Shown here in pieces: positions 24,518-37,216 of a stretch of DNA of 64,000 nucleotides. A model generated the notes under the pieces. It was not told the origin of the DNA. It did not search any database and saw only the letters and a list, made by a program, of their open reading frames with translations. The stretch's first letter is position 1; each line of letters starts with the position of its first letter. Both the position numbers and the translations under genes were made by a program. The DNA is taken from assembly GCF_963924675.1 (NCBI RefSeq), contig NC_089223.1:5344881-5408880 (forward strand). Reading direction: 5' to 3'. This DNA comes from Phocoena phocoena. Its lineage: Eukaryota; Chordata; Mammalia; Artiodactyla; Phocoenidae.

Positions 24518-27500
24518 ATGGGAATAGAAACATACATATCGATAATTACCTTAAATGTAAATGGACTAAATGCTCCCACCAAAAGACACAGATTGGCTGA
24601 ATGGATACAAAAACAAGACCCATATATTTGCTGTCTACAAGAGACCCACTTCAGACCTAGAGACACATACAGACTGAAATTAAGGGGATGGAAAAAGATA
24701 TTTCATGCAAATGGAAACCAAAAGAAAGCTGGAGTAGCAATTCTCATATCAGACAAAATAGAGTTTAAAATAAAGACTATTAGAAGAGACAAAGAAGGAC
24801 ACTACATAATGATCAAGGGATCGATCCAAGAAGAAGATATAACAATTGTAAATATTTATGCACCCAACATAGGAGCACCTCAATACATAAGGCAAATACT
24901 AACAGCCATGAAAGGGGAAATCTACAGTAACACATTCATAGTAGGGGACTTTAACACCCCACTTTCAGCAATGGACAGATCATCCAAAATGAAAATAAAT
25001 AAGGAGACACAAGCTTTAAATTATACATTAAACAAGATGGACTTAATTGATATTTATAGGACATTCCATCCAAAAACAACAGAATACACATTTTTCTCTA
25101 GTGCTCATGGAACATTCTCCAGGATAGATCATACCTTGGGTCACAAATCAAGCCTTGGTAAACTTAAGAACATCAAACTTGTATCAAGTATCTTTTCCGA
25201 CAACAACACTATGAGACTAGATATCAATTACAGGAAAAGATCTGTAAAAAATACAAACACATGGAGGCTAAACAATACACTACTTAATAATGAAGTGATC
25301 ACTGAAGAAATCAAAGAGGAAATTTAAAAATACCTAGAAAAAAATGACAATGGAGACACGACAACCCAAAACCTATGGGATACAGCAAAAGCAGTTCTAA
25401 GAAGGAATTTTATGGCAATACAAGCCTACCTTAAGAAACAGGAAACATCTCGAATAAGCAACCTAACCTTGCATCTAAAGGAATTAGAGGAGGAAGAACA
25501 AACAAAAACTCCAAAGTTAGCAGAAGGAAAGAAATCATAAAAATCAGATCAGAAATAAATGAAAAAGAAATGAAGGAAACGATAGCAAAGATCAATAAAA
25601 CTAAAAGCTGGTTCTTTGAGAAGATAAGCAAAATTGATAAACCATTAGCCAGACTCATCAAGAAAAAAAGGGAGAAGCCTCAAATCAATAGAATTAGAAA
25701 TGAAAAAGGAGAAGTAACAACTGACACTGCAGAAATACAAAAGATCATGAGAGATTACTACAAGCAACTGTATGCCAATAAAATGGACAACCTGGAAGAA
25801 ATGGACAAATTCTTAGAAATGCACAACCTGCCAAGACTGAATCAGGAAGAAATAGAAAATTTGCACAGACCAATCACAAGCACTGAAATTGAAACTGTGA
25901 TTAAAAATCTTCCAACAAACAAAAGCCCGGGACCACATGGCTTCACAGGCAAATTCTATCAAACATTTAAAGAAGAGTTAACACCTATCCTTCTCAAACT
26001 CTTCCAAAATATAGCAGAGGGAGGAACACTCCCAAACGCATTCTACGAGGCCATCATCACCTTGATACCAAAACCAAACAAGGATGTCACAAAGAAAGAA
26101 AACTATAGGCCAATATCACTGATGAACATAGATGCAAAAATCCTCAACAAAATACTAGCAAACAGAATCCAACAGCACATTAAAAGAATCATACACCATG
26201 ATCAAGTGGGGTTTATCCCAGGAATGCAAGGATTCTTCAATATACGCAAATGAATCAATGTGATACACCATATTAACAAACTGAAGGAGAAAAACCATAT
26301 GATCATCTCAATAGATGCAGAGAAAGATTTCGACAAAATTCAACACCCATTTATGATAAAAACCCTCCAGAAAGTAGGCATAGAGGGAACTTTCCTCAAC
26401 ATAATAAAGGCCATATATGACAAACCCACAGCCAACATCGTCCTCAATGGTGAAAAACTGAAAGCATTTCCACTAAAATCAGGAACAAGACAAGGTTGCC
26501 CACTCTCACCACTCTTATTCAACATAGTTTTGGAAGTTTTAGCCACAGCAATCAGAGAAGAAAAGGAAATAAAAGGAATCCAAATCGGAAAAGAAGAAGT
26601 AAAGCTGTCACTGTTTGCAGATGACATGATACTATACATAGAGAATCTTAAAGATGCTACCAGAAAACTGCTAGAGCTAATCAATGAATTTGGTAAAGTA
26701 GCAGGATACAAAATTAATGCACAGAAATCTCTTGCATTCCTATACACTAATGATGAAAAATCTGAAAGTAAAATCAAGAAAACACTCCCATTTACCACTG
26801 CAACAAAAAGAATAAAATATCTAGGAATAAACCTACCTAAGGAGACAAAAGACCTGTATGCAGAAAATTATAAGGCACTGATGAAAAAAATTAAAGATGA
26901 TACAGATAGATGGAGAGATATACTATGTTTTTGGATTGGAAGAATCAACATTGTGAAAATGACTCTACTGCCCAAAGCAATCTACAGATTCAATGCAATC
27001 CCTATCAAACTACCAGTGGCATTTTTCACAGAACTAGAACAAAAAATTTCACAATTTGTATGGAAACACAAAAGACCCCGAATAGCCAAAGCAATCTTGA
27101 GAACGAAAAACAGAGCTGAAGGAGTCAGGCTCCCTGACTTCAGACTATACTACAAAGCTACAGTAACCAAGACAGTATGGTACTGGCACAAAAACAGAAA
27201 GATAGATCAATGGAACAGGATAGAAAGCTCAGAGATAAACCCACGCACATCTGGTCACCTTATCTTTGATAAAGGAGGCAGGAATGTTCAGTGGAGAAAG
27301 GACAGCCTCTTCAATAAGTGGTCCTGGGAAAACTGGACAGGTACATGTAAAAGTATGAAATTAGATCACTCCCTAACACCATACACAAAAATAAGGTCAA
27401 AATGGATTAAAGACCTAAATGTAAGGCCAGAAACTATCAAACTCTTAGAGGAAAACATAGGCAGAACACTCTATGACATAAATCACAGCAAGATCCTTTT

Positions 27501-28091
27501 TGACCCACCTCCTAGAGAAATGGAAATAAAAACAAAAATAAACAAATGGGACCTAATGAAACTTCAAAGCTTTTGCACAGCAAAGGAAACCATAAACAAG
27601 ACCAAAAGACAACCCTCAGAATGGGAGAAAATATTTGCAAATGAAGCAACTGACAAAGGATTAATCTCCAAAATTTATAAGGAGCTCATGCAGCTTAATA
27701 ACATAAAAACAAACAACCCACTCCAAAAATGGGCAGAAGACCTAAATAGACATTTCTCTAAAGAAGATATGCGGTCTGCCAACAAACACATGAAAGAATG
27801 CTCAACATCACTAATCATTAGAGAAATGCAAATCAAAACTACAATGAGATATCTTCTCACACCTGTCAGAATGACCATCATCAAAAAATGTAGAAACAGG
27901 GGCTTCCCTGGTGGCGCAGTGGTTGAGAGTCCGCCTGCCGATGCAGGGGACACGGGTTCGTGCCCTGGTCCGGGAAGATCCCACATGCCGCGGAGCGGCT
28001 GGGCCCGTGAGCCATGGCCGCTGGGCCTGCGCGTCCGGAGCCTGTGCTCCGCAACAGGAGAGGCCACAACAGTGAGAGGCCCACGTACCGC

Positions 28092-28124
<33 letters not shown>

Positions 28125-28595
28125 TAGAAACAATAAATGCTGGAGAGGGTGTGGAGAAAAGGGAACCCTCTTGCAGTGTTGGTGGGAATATAAATTGATA
28201 AAGCCACTGTAGAGAACAGTATGGAGGTGCCTTTAAAAACTACAAATAGAACTATCATATGACCCAGCAATCCCACTACTGGGCATATACCTGAGAAAAC
28301 CAAAATTCAAAAAGAGTCATGTACCAAAATGTTCATTGCAGCTCTATTTACAATAGCCCGGAGATGGAAACAACCTAAGTGTCCATCATCGGATGAATGG
28401 ATAAAGAAGATGTGGCACATATATACAATGGAATATTACTCAGCCATAAAAAGAAACGAAATTGAGCTATTTGTAATGAGGTGGATAGACCTAGAGTCTG
28501 TCATACAGAGTGAAGTAAGTCAGAAAGAGAGACAAATACCGTATGCTAACACATATATATGGAATTTAAGAAAAAAAAATATCATGAAGTCCTAG
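24518..28595 (+). pseudogene. L1 ORF2 (endonuclease-reverse transcriptase), broken
   Basis: ORF2p nicks DNA and primes reverse transcription at the nick. The N-terminal apurinic-type endonuclease domain is open for 269 codons (LNVNG, LQETH, NIYAPN, VGDFN and SRIDH motifs). A TAA at 25325 stops it, apparently a single substitution. A frameshift near 25510 shifts to the frame holding the RT fingers ([14 protein letters not shown]). TGA at 26251 interrupts NIRK/INVIHH. The 650-codon frame from 26260 keeps an intact catalytic FADD (26614-26625), [14 protein letters not shown] and the thumb. A CHR SINE enters at 27899 in frame, and a TAG follows at 28210. The C-terminal piece is in another frame (28329-28595). 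Non-functional. Confidence 0.93.
27883..28132 (+). mobile_element. CHR SINE (short form) inserted in L1 ORF2
   Basis: Perfect 16-bp TSD AAAAAATGTAGAAACA at 27883-27898 and 28117-28132, with poly-A of about 30. The TSD-to-TSD distance is 234 bp, a multiple of three, and the SINE has no stop in this frame, so the ORF2 frame reads straight through it. Confidence 0.97.
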
Positions 28596-28937
28596 GGGTA
28601 AGACAGAAATAAAGACCCAGACCTACTAGAGAATGGACTTGAGGATGTGGGGAGGGGGAAGGGTAAGCTGTGACAAAGGGAGAGAGAGGCATGGACATAT
28701 ATACACTACCAAACGTAAGGTAGGTAGCTAGTGGGAAGCAGCCGCATAGCATAGGGAGATCAGCTCTGTGCTTTGTTACCGCCTGGAGGGGTGGGATAGG
28801 GAGGGAGGGAGGGAGGGAGATGCAAGAGGGAAGAGATATGGGAACATATGTATATATATAACTGATTCATTTTGTTGTAAAGCAGAAACTAACACACCAT
28901 TTTAAAGCAATTATCCTCCAATAAAGATGTTTAAAAA
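28596..28937 (+). other. L1 3' UTR
   Basis: Contains the G-rich 'gatgtggggagggggaagg' and (GGGA)n tracts, then TTTTAAAGCAATTATCCTCC and AATAAAG before the A-tail. The G-rich run is a known feature of L1 3' UTRs. Confidence 0.9.
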
Positions 28938-28946
28938 AAATAAGAC

Positions 28947-31900
28947 AAAAGTGTAAATTAGAGACAACATAAAAACATATACTAACATACAGTATGCATT
29001 AAAAAGTAGAAGAAAAATGGGACGAAACACTTAATGTATAATAAAGAAATGAAAAAAGGAATTAGAAAAAAAATGAAAACATTGAAGACAAGCAAAGACT
29101 ATATACCCATATCACAGATATTAGGAAGACCAGAGCAAGGGAAAAATAAAAAGCAAATGATCAAATCAAGGTTAAAATTTCCAAAAGGTTCATGAAATTA
29201 GAATTAAAGAAGGTTTGAAACCCCATATTGAAGGAGTACAACAACACATATCTGGAAAAAATCTACATATAATATAATTAAGAAATAGTCTAGTAAATTA
29301 TGGTTGTCATAGGAAAGAAATAGAAAAGAAAAATCCTTCACGTGAACAGGTAAACAAAGGAGTGAGTTGGAAGGGTGAGAAAATTCAAATTTGATCAATT
29401 TCTCAGTAGAAGAAATTATGAACATTTTTATGATACTTACAAAAAAGACAATATTCTAAAGGTTTTTTTCCATCTAAATGGCTTTTCAAGTATAAACACT
29501 GCAGATAAACTGTCTTCCACATGAAAATTTTCAGGAAATATGTTTCCCAGAAATCTTCCAGAAAATGAGTCTCGATAAGTAAAATGATTAAAGAATTATT
29601 GACATAAAGCAGTTAATGTCAAATATATATTCATATGTAGAACAGAATAAAATAGGAACAAAAAAGAGTAGAGATTATATAATGGCTATAGCTATATTTA
29701 AATTTGAAATAAATTTTAAATAAAATTAATAAAATAAAAAAATTAACATTTGCTGTGATCAAATGGGTGAGTTTTGTGTTGCCATTATGGGAATGTGTTT
29801 TGTGTAATGTAGAAAAAAGCAAAAAATAATTACATCACCTTTTTATAATATCTCCCTTTGGGTCCTCGAGAACCATGATTCCTTGTGGGAGAAATGGAAT
29901 AAAAGATGTGAACTGACGAGTTATGTACATACTGTGGAGTCTAGCATTCAAATTGGGGATAGCAATTTGAACTCATGACGTATTTTGTCTCCAAAAACAT
30001 GTATTTTATACCAATGAAAAGCCTTTCCTAGCTCTGTCCACATAGAAGACCTAGGAAAAATAACATATCTGGTGTCAGTTATTGTCTCCGTCAGCCAGAT
30101 TGAAATGCCGTTTCCTAGTAAAATAAAACAAGTCTTTTTAGAAAAATGACTGATTTCAAGTCTGGAATAGAAAATGGACCAAAGGAGCTTAGAAAACCTT
30201 ATTTTAAATTATACACACTTATGAGATGCTACTGACATGTCATAGTTGCTAAGTGTCTCTGCAGCAGTCTTCTCCAGCCTAAATATCCTAGTGCTGAAGT
30301 AGAGAAACCCTGATCTGGAGCGAAGTGCGATTTTCTATTATTTTACTCACGCACCAAATGAAAGGAAATGCATTCTTCCTCTGGGATGAAGACGTACTGT
30401 TACTTCAGTTTAAAATTACTTAATTATGTGTACCTGAAGGCAAGAACAGATTTATGAGGCAATGATAACAAAGTTTCACCTAAAATTTTGTCTAGGAATT
30501 TTATTTTGCAGGCAAGGCAAATCATGCCACACAGCGGTATGGAATTAAAACCTCAGCGAATTTTGCTTTAGTTTCTTTTACTCCAAGGATTTACTTTAAT
30601 AGTTCCATAATAACTTCCTGTTATCACGGTTGAAGCTACACAGCACATTTTGAAGCCCTTTGCTGTCCCACGGCTGAAATTGTGCAAGACATTGTTATTA
30701 TTACCATTTGGATCTTTTAAATGTATTCCAACCCAGTGGTGCCTAGAATCTGCCGTACTGTAATTCTTCCTGTGGTTACAACCTGTTCATCGCTCCTTGC
30801 AACTTCCATTCACCACCGAGTGCTCTCAGCCTGGCTTTATGCTTTCAGTGTGTTTCAAGTACACAAATGTAGACTGAACATCTGCTCTATTTCTGTAATC
30901 CAAGTGTTCTCTGATGAAGTGACAGCTCAGAGCCACTACCATTACATAGCTTTCTAAAAGTCGTTCATAAGGCCCTTTCAATAAACAGAGCTACATATTG
31001 TTCTTCCAATAAGAAGAGATATGTCTTCTGATCGCTGAACAAAAAAGATAAGCAGAGTCATCGGTTTCTGTTATATGTTTCATTAGCGGCAAATTTCCCC
31101 AATATTTATATCAATAAGATTTTCAGAAAGGAAAACAAAAGGAGAAACACAAGCAAAAAATGTGCAGAATGTGACTACACACAATGCTCAGTATTATTTT
31201 TAATAATAATTAATGACGGTAGGTAATAAAATATTTCATGATGTGGGGAAATCTTCTTTACTTATATATAAGAAGTTTTTATAAGATAGAAAAATGAGTT
31301 CTTGCATTTCTTCTCTGGAGAAAAAAACAATAAAATAATAATCAAACTAATAAATAATGTTAATTTCTTCACAGGTTCTTCATGAGCTCTTATTTCATGC
31401 TAAACAGGGTGTCAGAGTGTAGTACGTCGGATTTATTCAGAAGAATCTGTGCCTGGTGTGTAGATTGTATGAAACTGGTAAGGAAAATGTGACCAGGAAG
31501 GAGAGATGAAGCAGTTTTATTTCAACAAACCAAATGACAATATAACCAGATAAAGAAGACAAAATTAAGACAATACCAGCTTCTGGTTGTACAGTTTGAT
31601 AAATCTCTGGATATTGATGACAACTGAAATGGAGAATGGGATATTGGTCAAAGGTATGCCCATGAATATTAGTAAGAATTTTTTTTTTTTGGTGTTGCTT
31701 CTGTTATAATGGTTCAAATTGCTAAAGGAACTTCAGCAAAATCAGAGACCTTGAAATTCCCTATGGAAAGGCTTCCCTGGATCCTATTTACACTGTAGGT
31801 TTTAGGTGGTCATGCAAAATACCGTAGAGTGTCACCTCTAATGGAAGAGGATTTTTTAAAAATCAATACGCAAATTTGTAATTATTAATCCATTACTCTG

Positions 31901-31974
31901 TAGATAAACTATCTTGAGAAACTTCCATGATCTCTCTGCTTTCCAGTTTCTTCATATGTGGAAGTACATATTTT
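28947..31974. other. AT-rich, most repeat-poor block of the window
   Basis: 28950-29450 is A-rich and might be the relic of an old LINE ORF1 (low confidence). From about 29460 to 31970 I recognise no repeat. Frames of 73-78 codons (29204-29425 minus, 30721-30957 plus) have no recognisable product. A conserved non-coding element or exon here would be invisible to me by eye. Confidence 0.5.
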
Positions 31975-32085
31975 TTAACAAACATTTATTGAGTTCCTAC
32001 TAGGTAGTGTGCATTAACACATAAGAGGAAAGAAGATACAATGTCTTTCCTGCTCTCAAATTATGATGAAATCTATTTGTCATTT
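31975..32085 (-). mobile_element. L2 LINE relic
   Basis: 'acaaacatttattgagttcctactaggtagtgtgc...tcctgctctcaaattatg' is the antisense L2 3' end, diverged. Confidence 0.6.
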
Positions 32086-32115
32086 TAACATTGCAAGGTG
32101 AAGTATTGGTTAGAA

Positions 32116-32474
32116 AATCATCCTGAGGACTTCCCTGATGGCACAGTGGTTAAGAATCCAATACGCCTGCCGATGCAGGAGACACGTGTTCAATCCCTGG
32201 TCTGGTTAGATCCCACATGCCGCGGAGCAGCTAAGCCTGTGCACCACAACTACTGTGCTCGCATGCCACAACTACTGAAGCCCAAGCACCTAGAGCCCAT
32301 GCTCTGTAACAAGAGAAGCCACCGCAGTGAGACGCCCACGCACCACAATGAAGAGTAGCCCCTGCTCTCTGTAACTAGAGAAAGCCCGAGCACAGCAATG
32401 AAGACACAACACAGCCAAAGAGGGAATAAATAAATAAATAAATGTATGTAAAAAACAAAAGATAATTATCCTGA
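32116..32474 (+). mobile_element. CHR SINE (long form) with TSD
   Basis: Head GGACTTCCCTGATGGCACAG at 32127, long-form body, (AAAT)n tail. Imperfect TSD AATCATCCTGA (32116-32126) and AATTATCCTGA (32464-32474). Confidence 0.94.
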
Positions 32475-32580
32475 AAGTATCAAAACAAAAGTATATAAAG
32501 CAAAGAGAAAGTGCTCTAAGGTCGGCAAAGGGGGTCACTTATGTAATTGATTATTAAATTTTTCAAATCAAACACAAACA

Positions 32581-35500
32581 TTCCTACTGGTTTATTTTTT
32601 AATTTTTTTAACATCTTTATTGGAGTATAATTGCTTTACATTGGTGTGTTAGTTTCTGCTGTATAAAAAAGTGAATCAGCTATACATATACATATATTCC
32701 CCATATCCCCTGCTTCTTGCATCTCCCTCCCACCCTCTCTATCCCACCCCTATAGGGGGTCACAAAGCACAGAGCTGATCTCCCTGTGCTATGCGGCTGC
32801 TTCCCACTAGCTATTTTACATTTGGTAGTGTATATATATCCATTGCACTTCTCTCACTTTGTCCCAGCTTACCCTTCCCCCTCCCCGTGTCCTCAAGTCC
32901 ATTCTCTATGTCTGTGCCTTTTTTCCCATCCTGCCCCTAGGTTCTTCATAACCATTTCTCTTTTTTAGATTCCATATATATGTGTTAGCATACGGCATTT
33001 GTTTTTCTCTTTCTGACTTACTTCACTCTGTATGACAGTCTCTAGGTCCATCCACGTCACTAAAAATAGCTCAATTTCGTTTCTTTTTATGGCTGAGTAA
33101 TATTCCATTGTATATACGTGCCACATCTTCTTTATCCATTCATCTGTCAATGGACACTCAGGTTGCTTCCATGTCCTGGCTATTGTAAATACAGCTGCAA
33201 TGAACATTGTGGTACATGACTCTTTTTGAATTATGGTTTTCTCAGGGTATATGCCCAGTAGTGGGATTGCTGGGTTGTATGGTAGTTTTATTTTCAGTTT
33301 TTTAAGGAACCTCCATACTGTTCTCCATAGTGGCTGTATTAATTTACATTTCCATGAACAGTGCAGGAGGGTTCCCTTTTATCCACACGCTCTCCAGCAT
33401 TTACTGTTTGTAGATGTTTTTAATGATGGCCATTCTGACCAGTGTGAGGTGATACCTCATTGTAGTTTCGATTTGCATTTCTCTAATGATTAGTGATGCT
33501 GAGCATCCTTTCATGTGTTTCTTGGCAATCTAGATATCTTCTCTGGAGAAATGTCTATTTAGGTCTTCTGCCCGTTTTGGGTTGTTTGTTATTTTGATAT
33601 TGAGCTGCATGAGCTGCTTGTAAATTCTGGAGATTAATTCTTTGTCAGTTGCTTCATTTGCAAATATTTTCTCCCATTCTGAGGGTTGTCTTTTCGTCTT
33701 GTTTATGGTTTCCTTTGCTCTGCCAAAGCTTTAAAGTTTCATTCTGTCCCAGTTGTTTATTTTTGTTCTTATTTCCATTTCTCTAGGAGGTGGGTCAAAA
33801 AGGATCTTGCTGTGATTTATGTCATAGAGTGTTCTGCCTATGTTTTCCTCTAAGAGCTTTATAGTGTCTGGCCTTACATTTAGTTCTTTAATCGATTTTG
33901 AGTTTATTTTTGTGTATGGTGTTAGGGAGTGTTCTAATTTCATTCTTTTACATGTAGCTGTCCAGTTTTCCCAGCACCACTTAGTGAAGAGCCTGTCTTT
34001 ATTCCATTGTATAATCTTGCCACCTTTATCAAAAATAAGGTGACCATATGTGCATGGGTTTAATCTCTGGGCTTTCTATCCTATTGCATTGATCTATATT
34101 TCTGTTTTTGTGCCAGTACCATACTGTCTTGATTACTGTAGCTTTGGAGTATAGTGTGAAGTCAGAGAGTCTGATTCCTCCAGCTCCATTTTTCTTTCTG
34201 AAGATTGCTTTGGCTATTCGGGGTCTTTTGGGTTCCCATACAAATTGTGAAATTTTGGGTTCTACTTCTGTGAAAAATGCCATAGGGATTGATAGGGATT
34301 GCATCGAATCTGTAGATTGCTTTGGTTAGTATAGTCATTTTCACAATGTTGATTCTTCCAATCCAAGAGCATGGTATATCTCTCCATCTATTCATATCAT
34401 CTTTCATTTCTTTCATCAGTGTCTTATAGTTTTCTGCATACAGGTCTTTTGTCTCCTAAGGTAGGTTTAGTCCTAGGTATTTTATTCTTTTTGTTGCAAT
34501 GGTAAATGTGAGTGTTTCCTTAATTTCTCTTTCCGATTTTTCATCATTAGTGTATAGGAATGCAAGAGATTTCTGTGCATTAATTTTGTATCCTGCTACT
34601 TTACCAAATTCATTGATTAGCTCTAGTAATTTTCTGATAGCCTCTTTAGGATTCTCAATGTATAGTATCATGTTATCTGCAAACAGTGACAGCTTTACTT
34701 CTTTTCCGATTTGGATTACTTTTATTTCTTTTTCTTCTCTGATTGTTGTGACTAAAACTTCCAAAACTATGTTGAATAATAGAGGTGACAGTGGACAACC
34801 TTGTTTTGTTCCTGATCTTAGAGGAAATGGTTTCATTTTTTCACCATTGAGAATGATGTTGACTGTGGGTTTGTCATATATGGCCTTTATTATGTTGAGG
34901 TAAGTTCCCTCTATGCCTACTTTCTGGAGGGTTTTTATCATAAATGGGTGTTGAATTTTGTGAGAAGCTTTTTCTGCATCTATTGAGATGATCATATGGC
35001 TTTTCTCCTTCAATTTGTTAATGTGGCTTATCACATTGATTGATTTGCATATATTGGAGAACCTTTTCATTCCTGGGATAAACCCCACTTGATCATGGTG
35101 TATGAGCCTTTCAGTGTGCTGTTGGATTCTGTTTGCTAGTATTTTGTTGAGAATTTTTGCATCTATGTTTTCAGTGATATCGGCCTGTAGTTTTCTTTCT
35201 TTGTGATATCTTTGTCTGGTTTTGGTATCAGGGTGATGGTGGCTTCATAGAATGAGTTTGGGAGTGTTCCTCCCTCTGCTATATTTTGGAAGAATTAGAG
35301 AAGGATAGGTGTTAGCTCTTCTCTAAATGTTTGATAGAATTCGCCTGTGAAGCCATCTGGTCCTGGGCTTTTGTTTGTTGGAAGATTTTTAGTCACAGTT
35401 TCAATTTCAGTGCTTGTGATTGGTCTGTTTATATTTTCTATTTCTTCCTGGTTCAGTCTCGGAAGATTGTGCTTTTCTAAGAATTTGTCCATTTCTTCCA

Positions 35501-35897
35501 GGTTGTCCATTTTATTGGCATATAGTTGCTTGTAGTAATCTCTCATGATCTTTTGTATTTCTGAAGTGTCAGTTGTTACTTCTTTTTCATTTCTAATTCT
35601 ATTGATTTGAGTCTTCTTCCTTTTTTTTTGATGAGTCTGGCAATGGTTTATCAATTTTGTTTATCTTCTCCAAGAACCAGCTTTCAGTTTTATTGATCTT
35701 TGCTATAGTTTCCTTCATTTCTCTTTCATTTGTTTCTGATTTGAACTTTATGATTTCTTTCTGCTAACTTTGGGGTTTTTTTGTTCTTCTTTCTCTAATT
35801 GCTTTATGTGTAAGGTCAGGTTGTTTATTTGAGATATTTCTTGTTTCTTGAGGTAGGATTTTATTGCTATATACTTCCCTCTTCCTATTGGTTTATT
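32581..35897 (-). mobile_element. 5'-truncated cetartiodactyl L1, about 3.3 kb
   Basis: Poly-T from 32597, then antisense 3' UTR and ORF2 back to the post-endonuclease linker ('gctatatacttccctctt' at 35881). TSD TTCCTACTGGTTTATT at 32581-32596 and TTCCTATTGGTTTATT at 35882-35897, one mismatch. The right-hand TSD is also the target of the next SINE. Confidence 0.94.
32965..35880 (-). pseudogene. L1 ORF2 fragment (RT and C-terminus), broken
   Basis: Reading on the minus strand, the RT fingers occur at 35295-35654 ([21 protein letters not shown]). The palm follows at 34456-35088 in another frame ([26 protein letters not shown]). The catalytic box reads FADN, the last Asp codon being AAC at 34672-34674, so even the RT core is mutated. 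Further frames hold the thumb (34029-34416), YTKINSKSIKELNVRPDTIK (33731-33943) and the C-terminus (32965-33207). Frameshifts and stops separate all of these. The endonuclease domain is absent through 5' truncation. Confidence 0.92.
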
Positions 35898-36129
35898 TAT
35901 TTATTTATATATATATATTTTTTGTGGTACGCGGGCCTCTCACTGCTGTGGCCTCTCCCACTGCGGAGCACAGGCTCCAGACACGCAGGCTCAGCGGCCA
36001 TGGCTCACGGGCCCAGCCGCTCTGCCGCATGTGGGATCCTCCCGGACCGGGGCACGAACCCGTGTCTCCTGCATCAGCCGGCGGGCTCTCAACCACTGCG
36101 CCACCAGGGAAGTCCCCTATTGGTTTATT
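35884..36129 (-). mobile_element. CHR SINE (short form) in the L1 target-site repeat
   Basis: Antisense body with an AT-rich tail (about 35898-35930) and head at 36115. TSD CCTATTGGTTTATT at 35884-35897 and 36116-36129. The left TSD coincides with the right TSD of the adjacent L1, so the same 14-16 bp now occur three times. Confidence 0.95.
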
Positions 36130-36267
36130 ATTGGCCAGATTCTAAGTACCTCACCAAAAATGCTGTAAAATACCACCTTTCATGTAAATATCATGCAGAT
36201 ATTTAACAGAGCAGCAATGAAGTGAAAGTGGAATGAGAATTGACTAATGAACCTGGACTAATCGTCA

Positions 36268-36929
36268 TGTAACTGAAAGTGGGGTCCAGCTGCTCACTGT
36301 TCAAAAGCCATTATAGGGGCAAGATTGGTGGAAGGGAAAGTTTGCTTTATTTTGGATGCCAGTAACCCTGGTGGGTGGGGGAGAATGGACTCTTGCCCAA
36401 ATGCTGTCACCCACACCCCACTGATAATCAGTGGGCAAGAGCTTTTTTAGGCATAGGGAGGAGACTACATGCAGAAACGGCACAGTCAGCTCTGACAGTC
36501 ATCTTGAAATTGGTCATGCAGTGGTCTGTCCATCATCATCTTGATTAAGTACAGTTAATCTTCAGTTCCAGGGTCGGTTCATTCCTGTTTCCTTGAGGCC
36601 AATTCTCGGAATTGTGGCAGCGTATATCATGGCTATAGTCTGGCCATAATGTAGTTAGCTTTTTCCACCTGGCAGGGGTTTCAGTATCTACAAGACAGCT
36701 CACAGGATATGGCTCAGAATATTACCTATAGCCCTTGAGAAGGAACTAAAAGTCCTTGACTTTGCTTACTGACTAAACTATTATTGTTTTGTCCTGTTTG
36801 ACTGCTTTTCTTTGGTTCTGCATTTTCTCACTTCTCTGATTAAACTTTTTCTTTGGCTAAAGTTTTTCTACAGACAAAAGGCAGGCTGAAGACATGGGGG
36901 CATAGACCATAGGGCCCTGCTCCGTTTCA
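36268..36929 (-). mobile_element. Solo LTR A (ERV1-like)
   Basis: Read on the minus strand it starts TGAAACGGAGCAGGGCCC at 36929 and ends TTTCAGTTACA at 36268, about 660 bp, with an AATAAAG near its 3' part. Flanks GTCA (36264-36267) and ATCA (36930-36933) are a plausible 4-bp TSD with one mismatch. It is homologous to LTR B (37217-37798) through 'ttagttccttctcaaggg' and 'gatactgaaacccctgccagg'. No internal viral sequence is attached. Confidence 0.8.
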
Positions 36930-37216
36930 ATCATGGTTAAAAGGGATCGAGGACAAGGGTGGGGGGCGAATTGGGAAAGGGGAACAAGCGATTGCTGGCT
37001 TTTCTCTCTCGCACGGGTCCACTGCTCCTTTGTCTAAAGTTCATGAGTCACTCTGAGCATTACCTGGCTGTGAGTTGACTGCTGTCCAAAACTTGTCAAA
37101 GCCTGGCTTGAGACCTTTGATAACAGAGAGGAAATTTAAGCAGCCTCTTAAGTACACATTCTTCCAGATTCTACAAGTTCATCCACACAGATTACCAGAC
37201 AGTAAACATTCAATTC
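36930..37216. other. Spacer between two head-to-head LTRs
   Basis: About 287 bp of unique DNA. No gag, pol or env remnant is seen, so the LTRs look like independent solo insertions, not one provirus. Confidence 0.6.

Larger units (their letters stand above)
21551..28937 (+). mobile_element. Near full-length cetartiodactyl L1
   Basis: A complete arrangement is present: CpG-rich 5' UTR from about 21551, ORF1 (23578-24459), ORF2 (24518-28595) and 3' UTR to poly-A at 28937. A candidate 9-bp TSD, AAATAAGAC, lies at 21542-21550 and 28938-28946. Both frames are broken and ORF2 carries a CHR SINE, so it is immobile. It is the best reference in this window for the truncated copies at 1586, 8063, 32597 and 57828. 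Confidence 0.93.

Noticed and set aside
27675..28303. Minus-strand frames of 140-152 codons
   Set aside because: They are antisense read-through of a CHR SINE and its poly-A within L1 ORF2.
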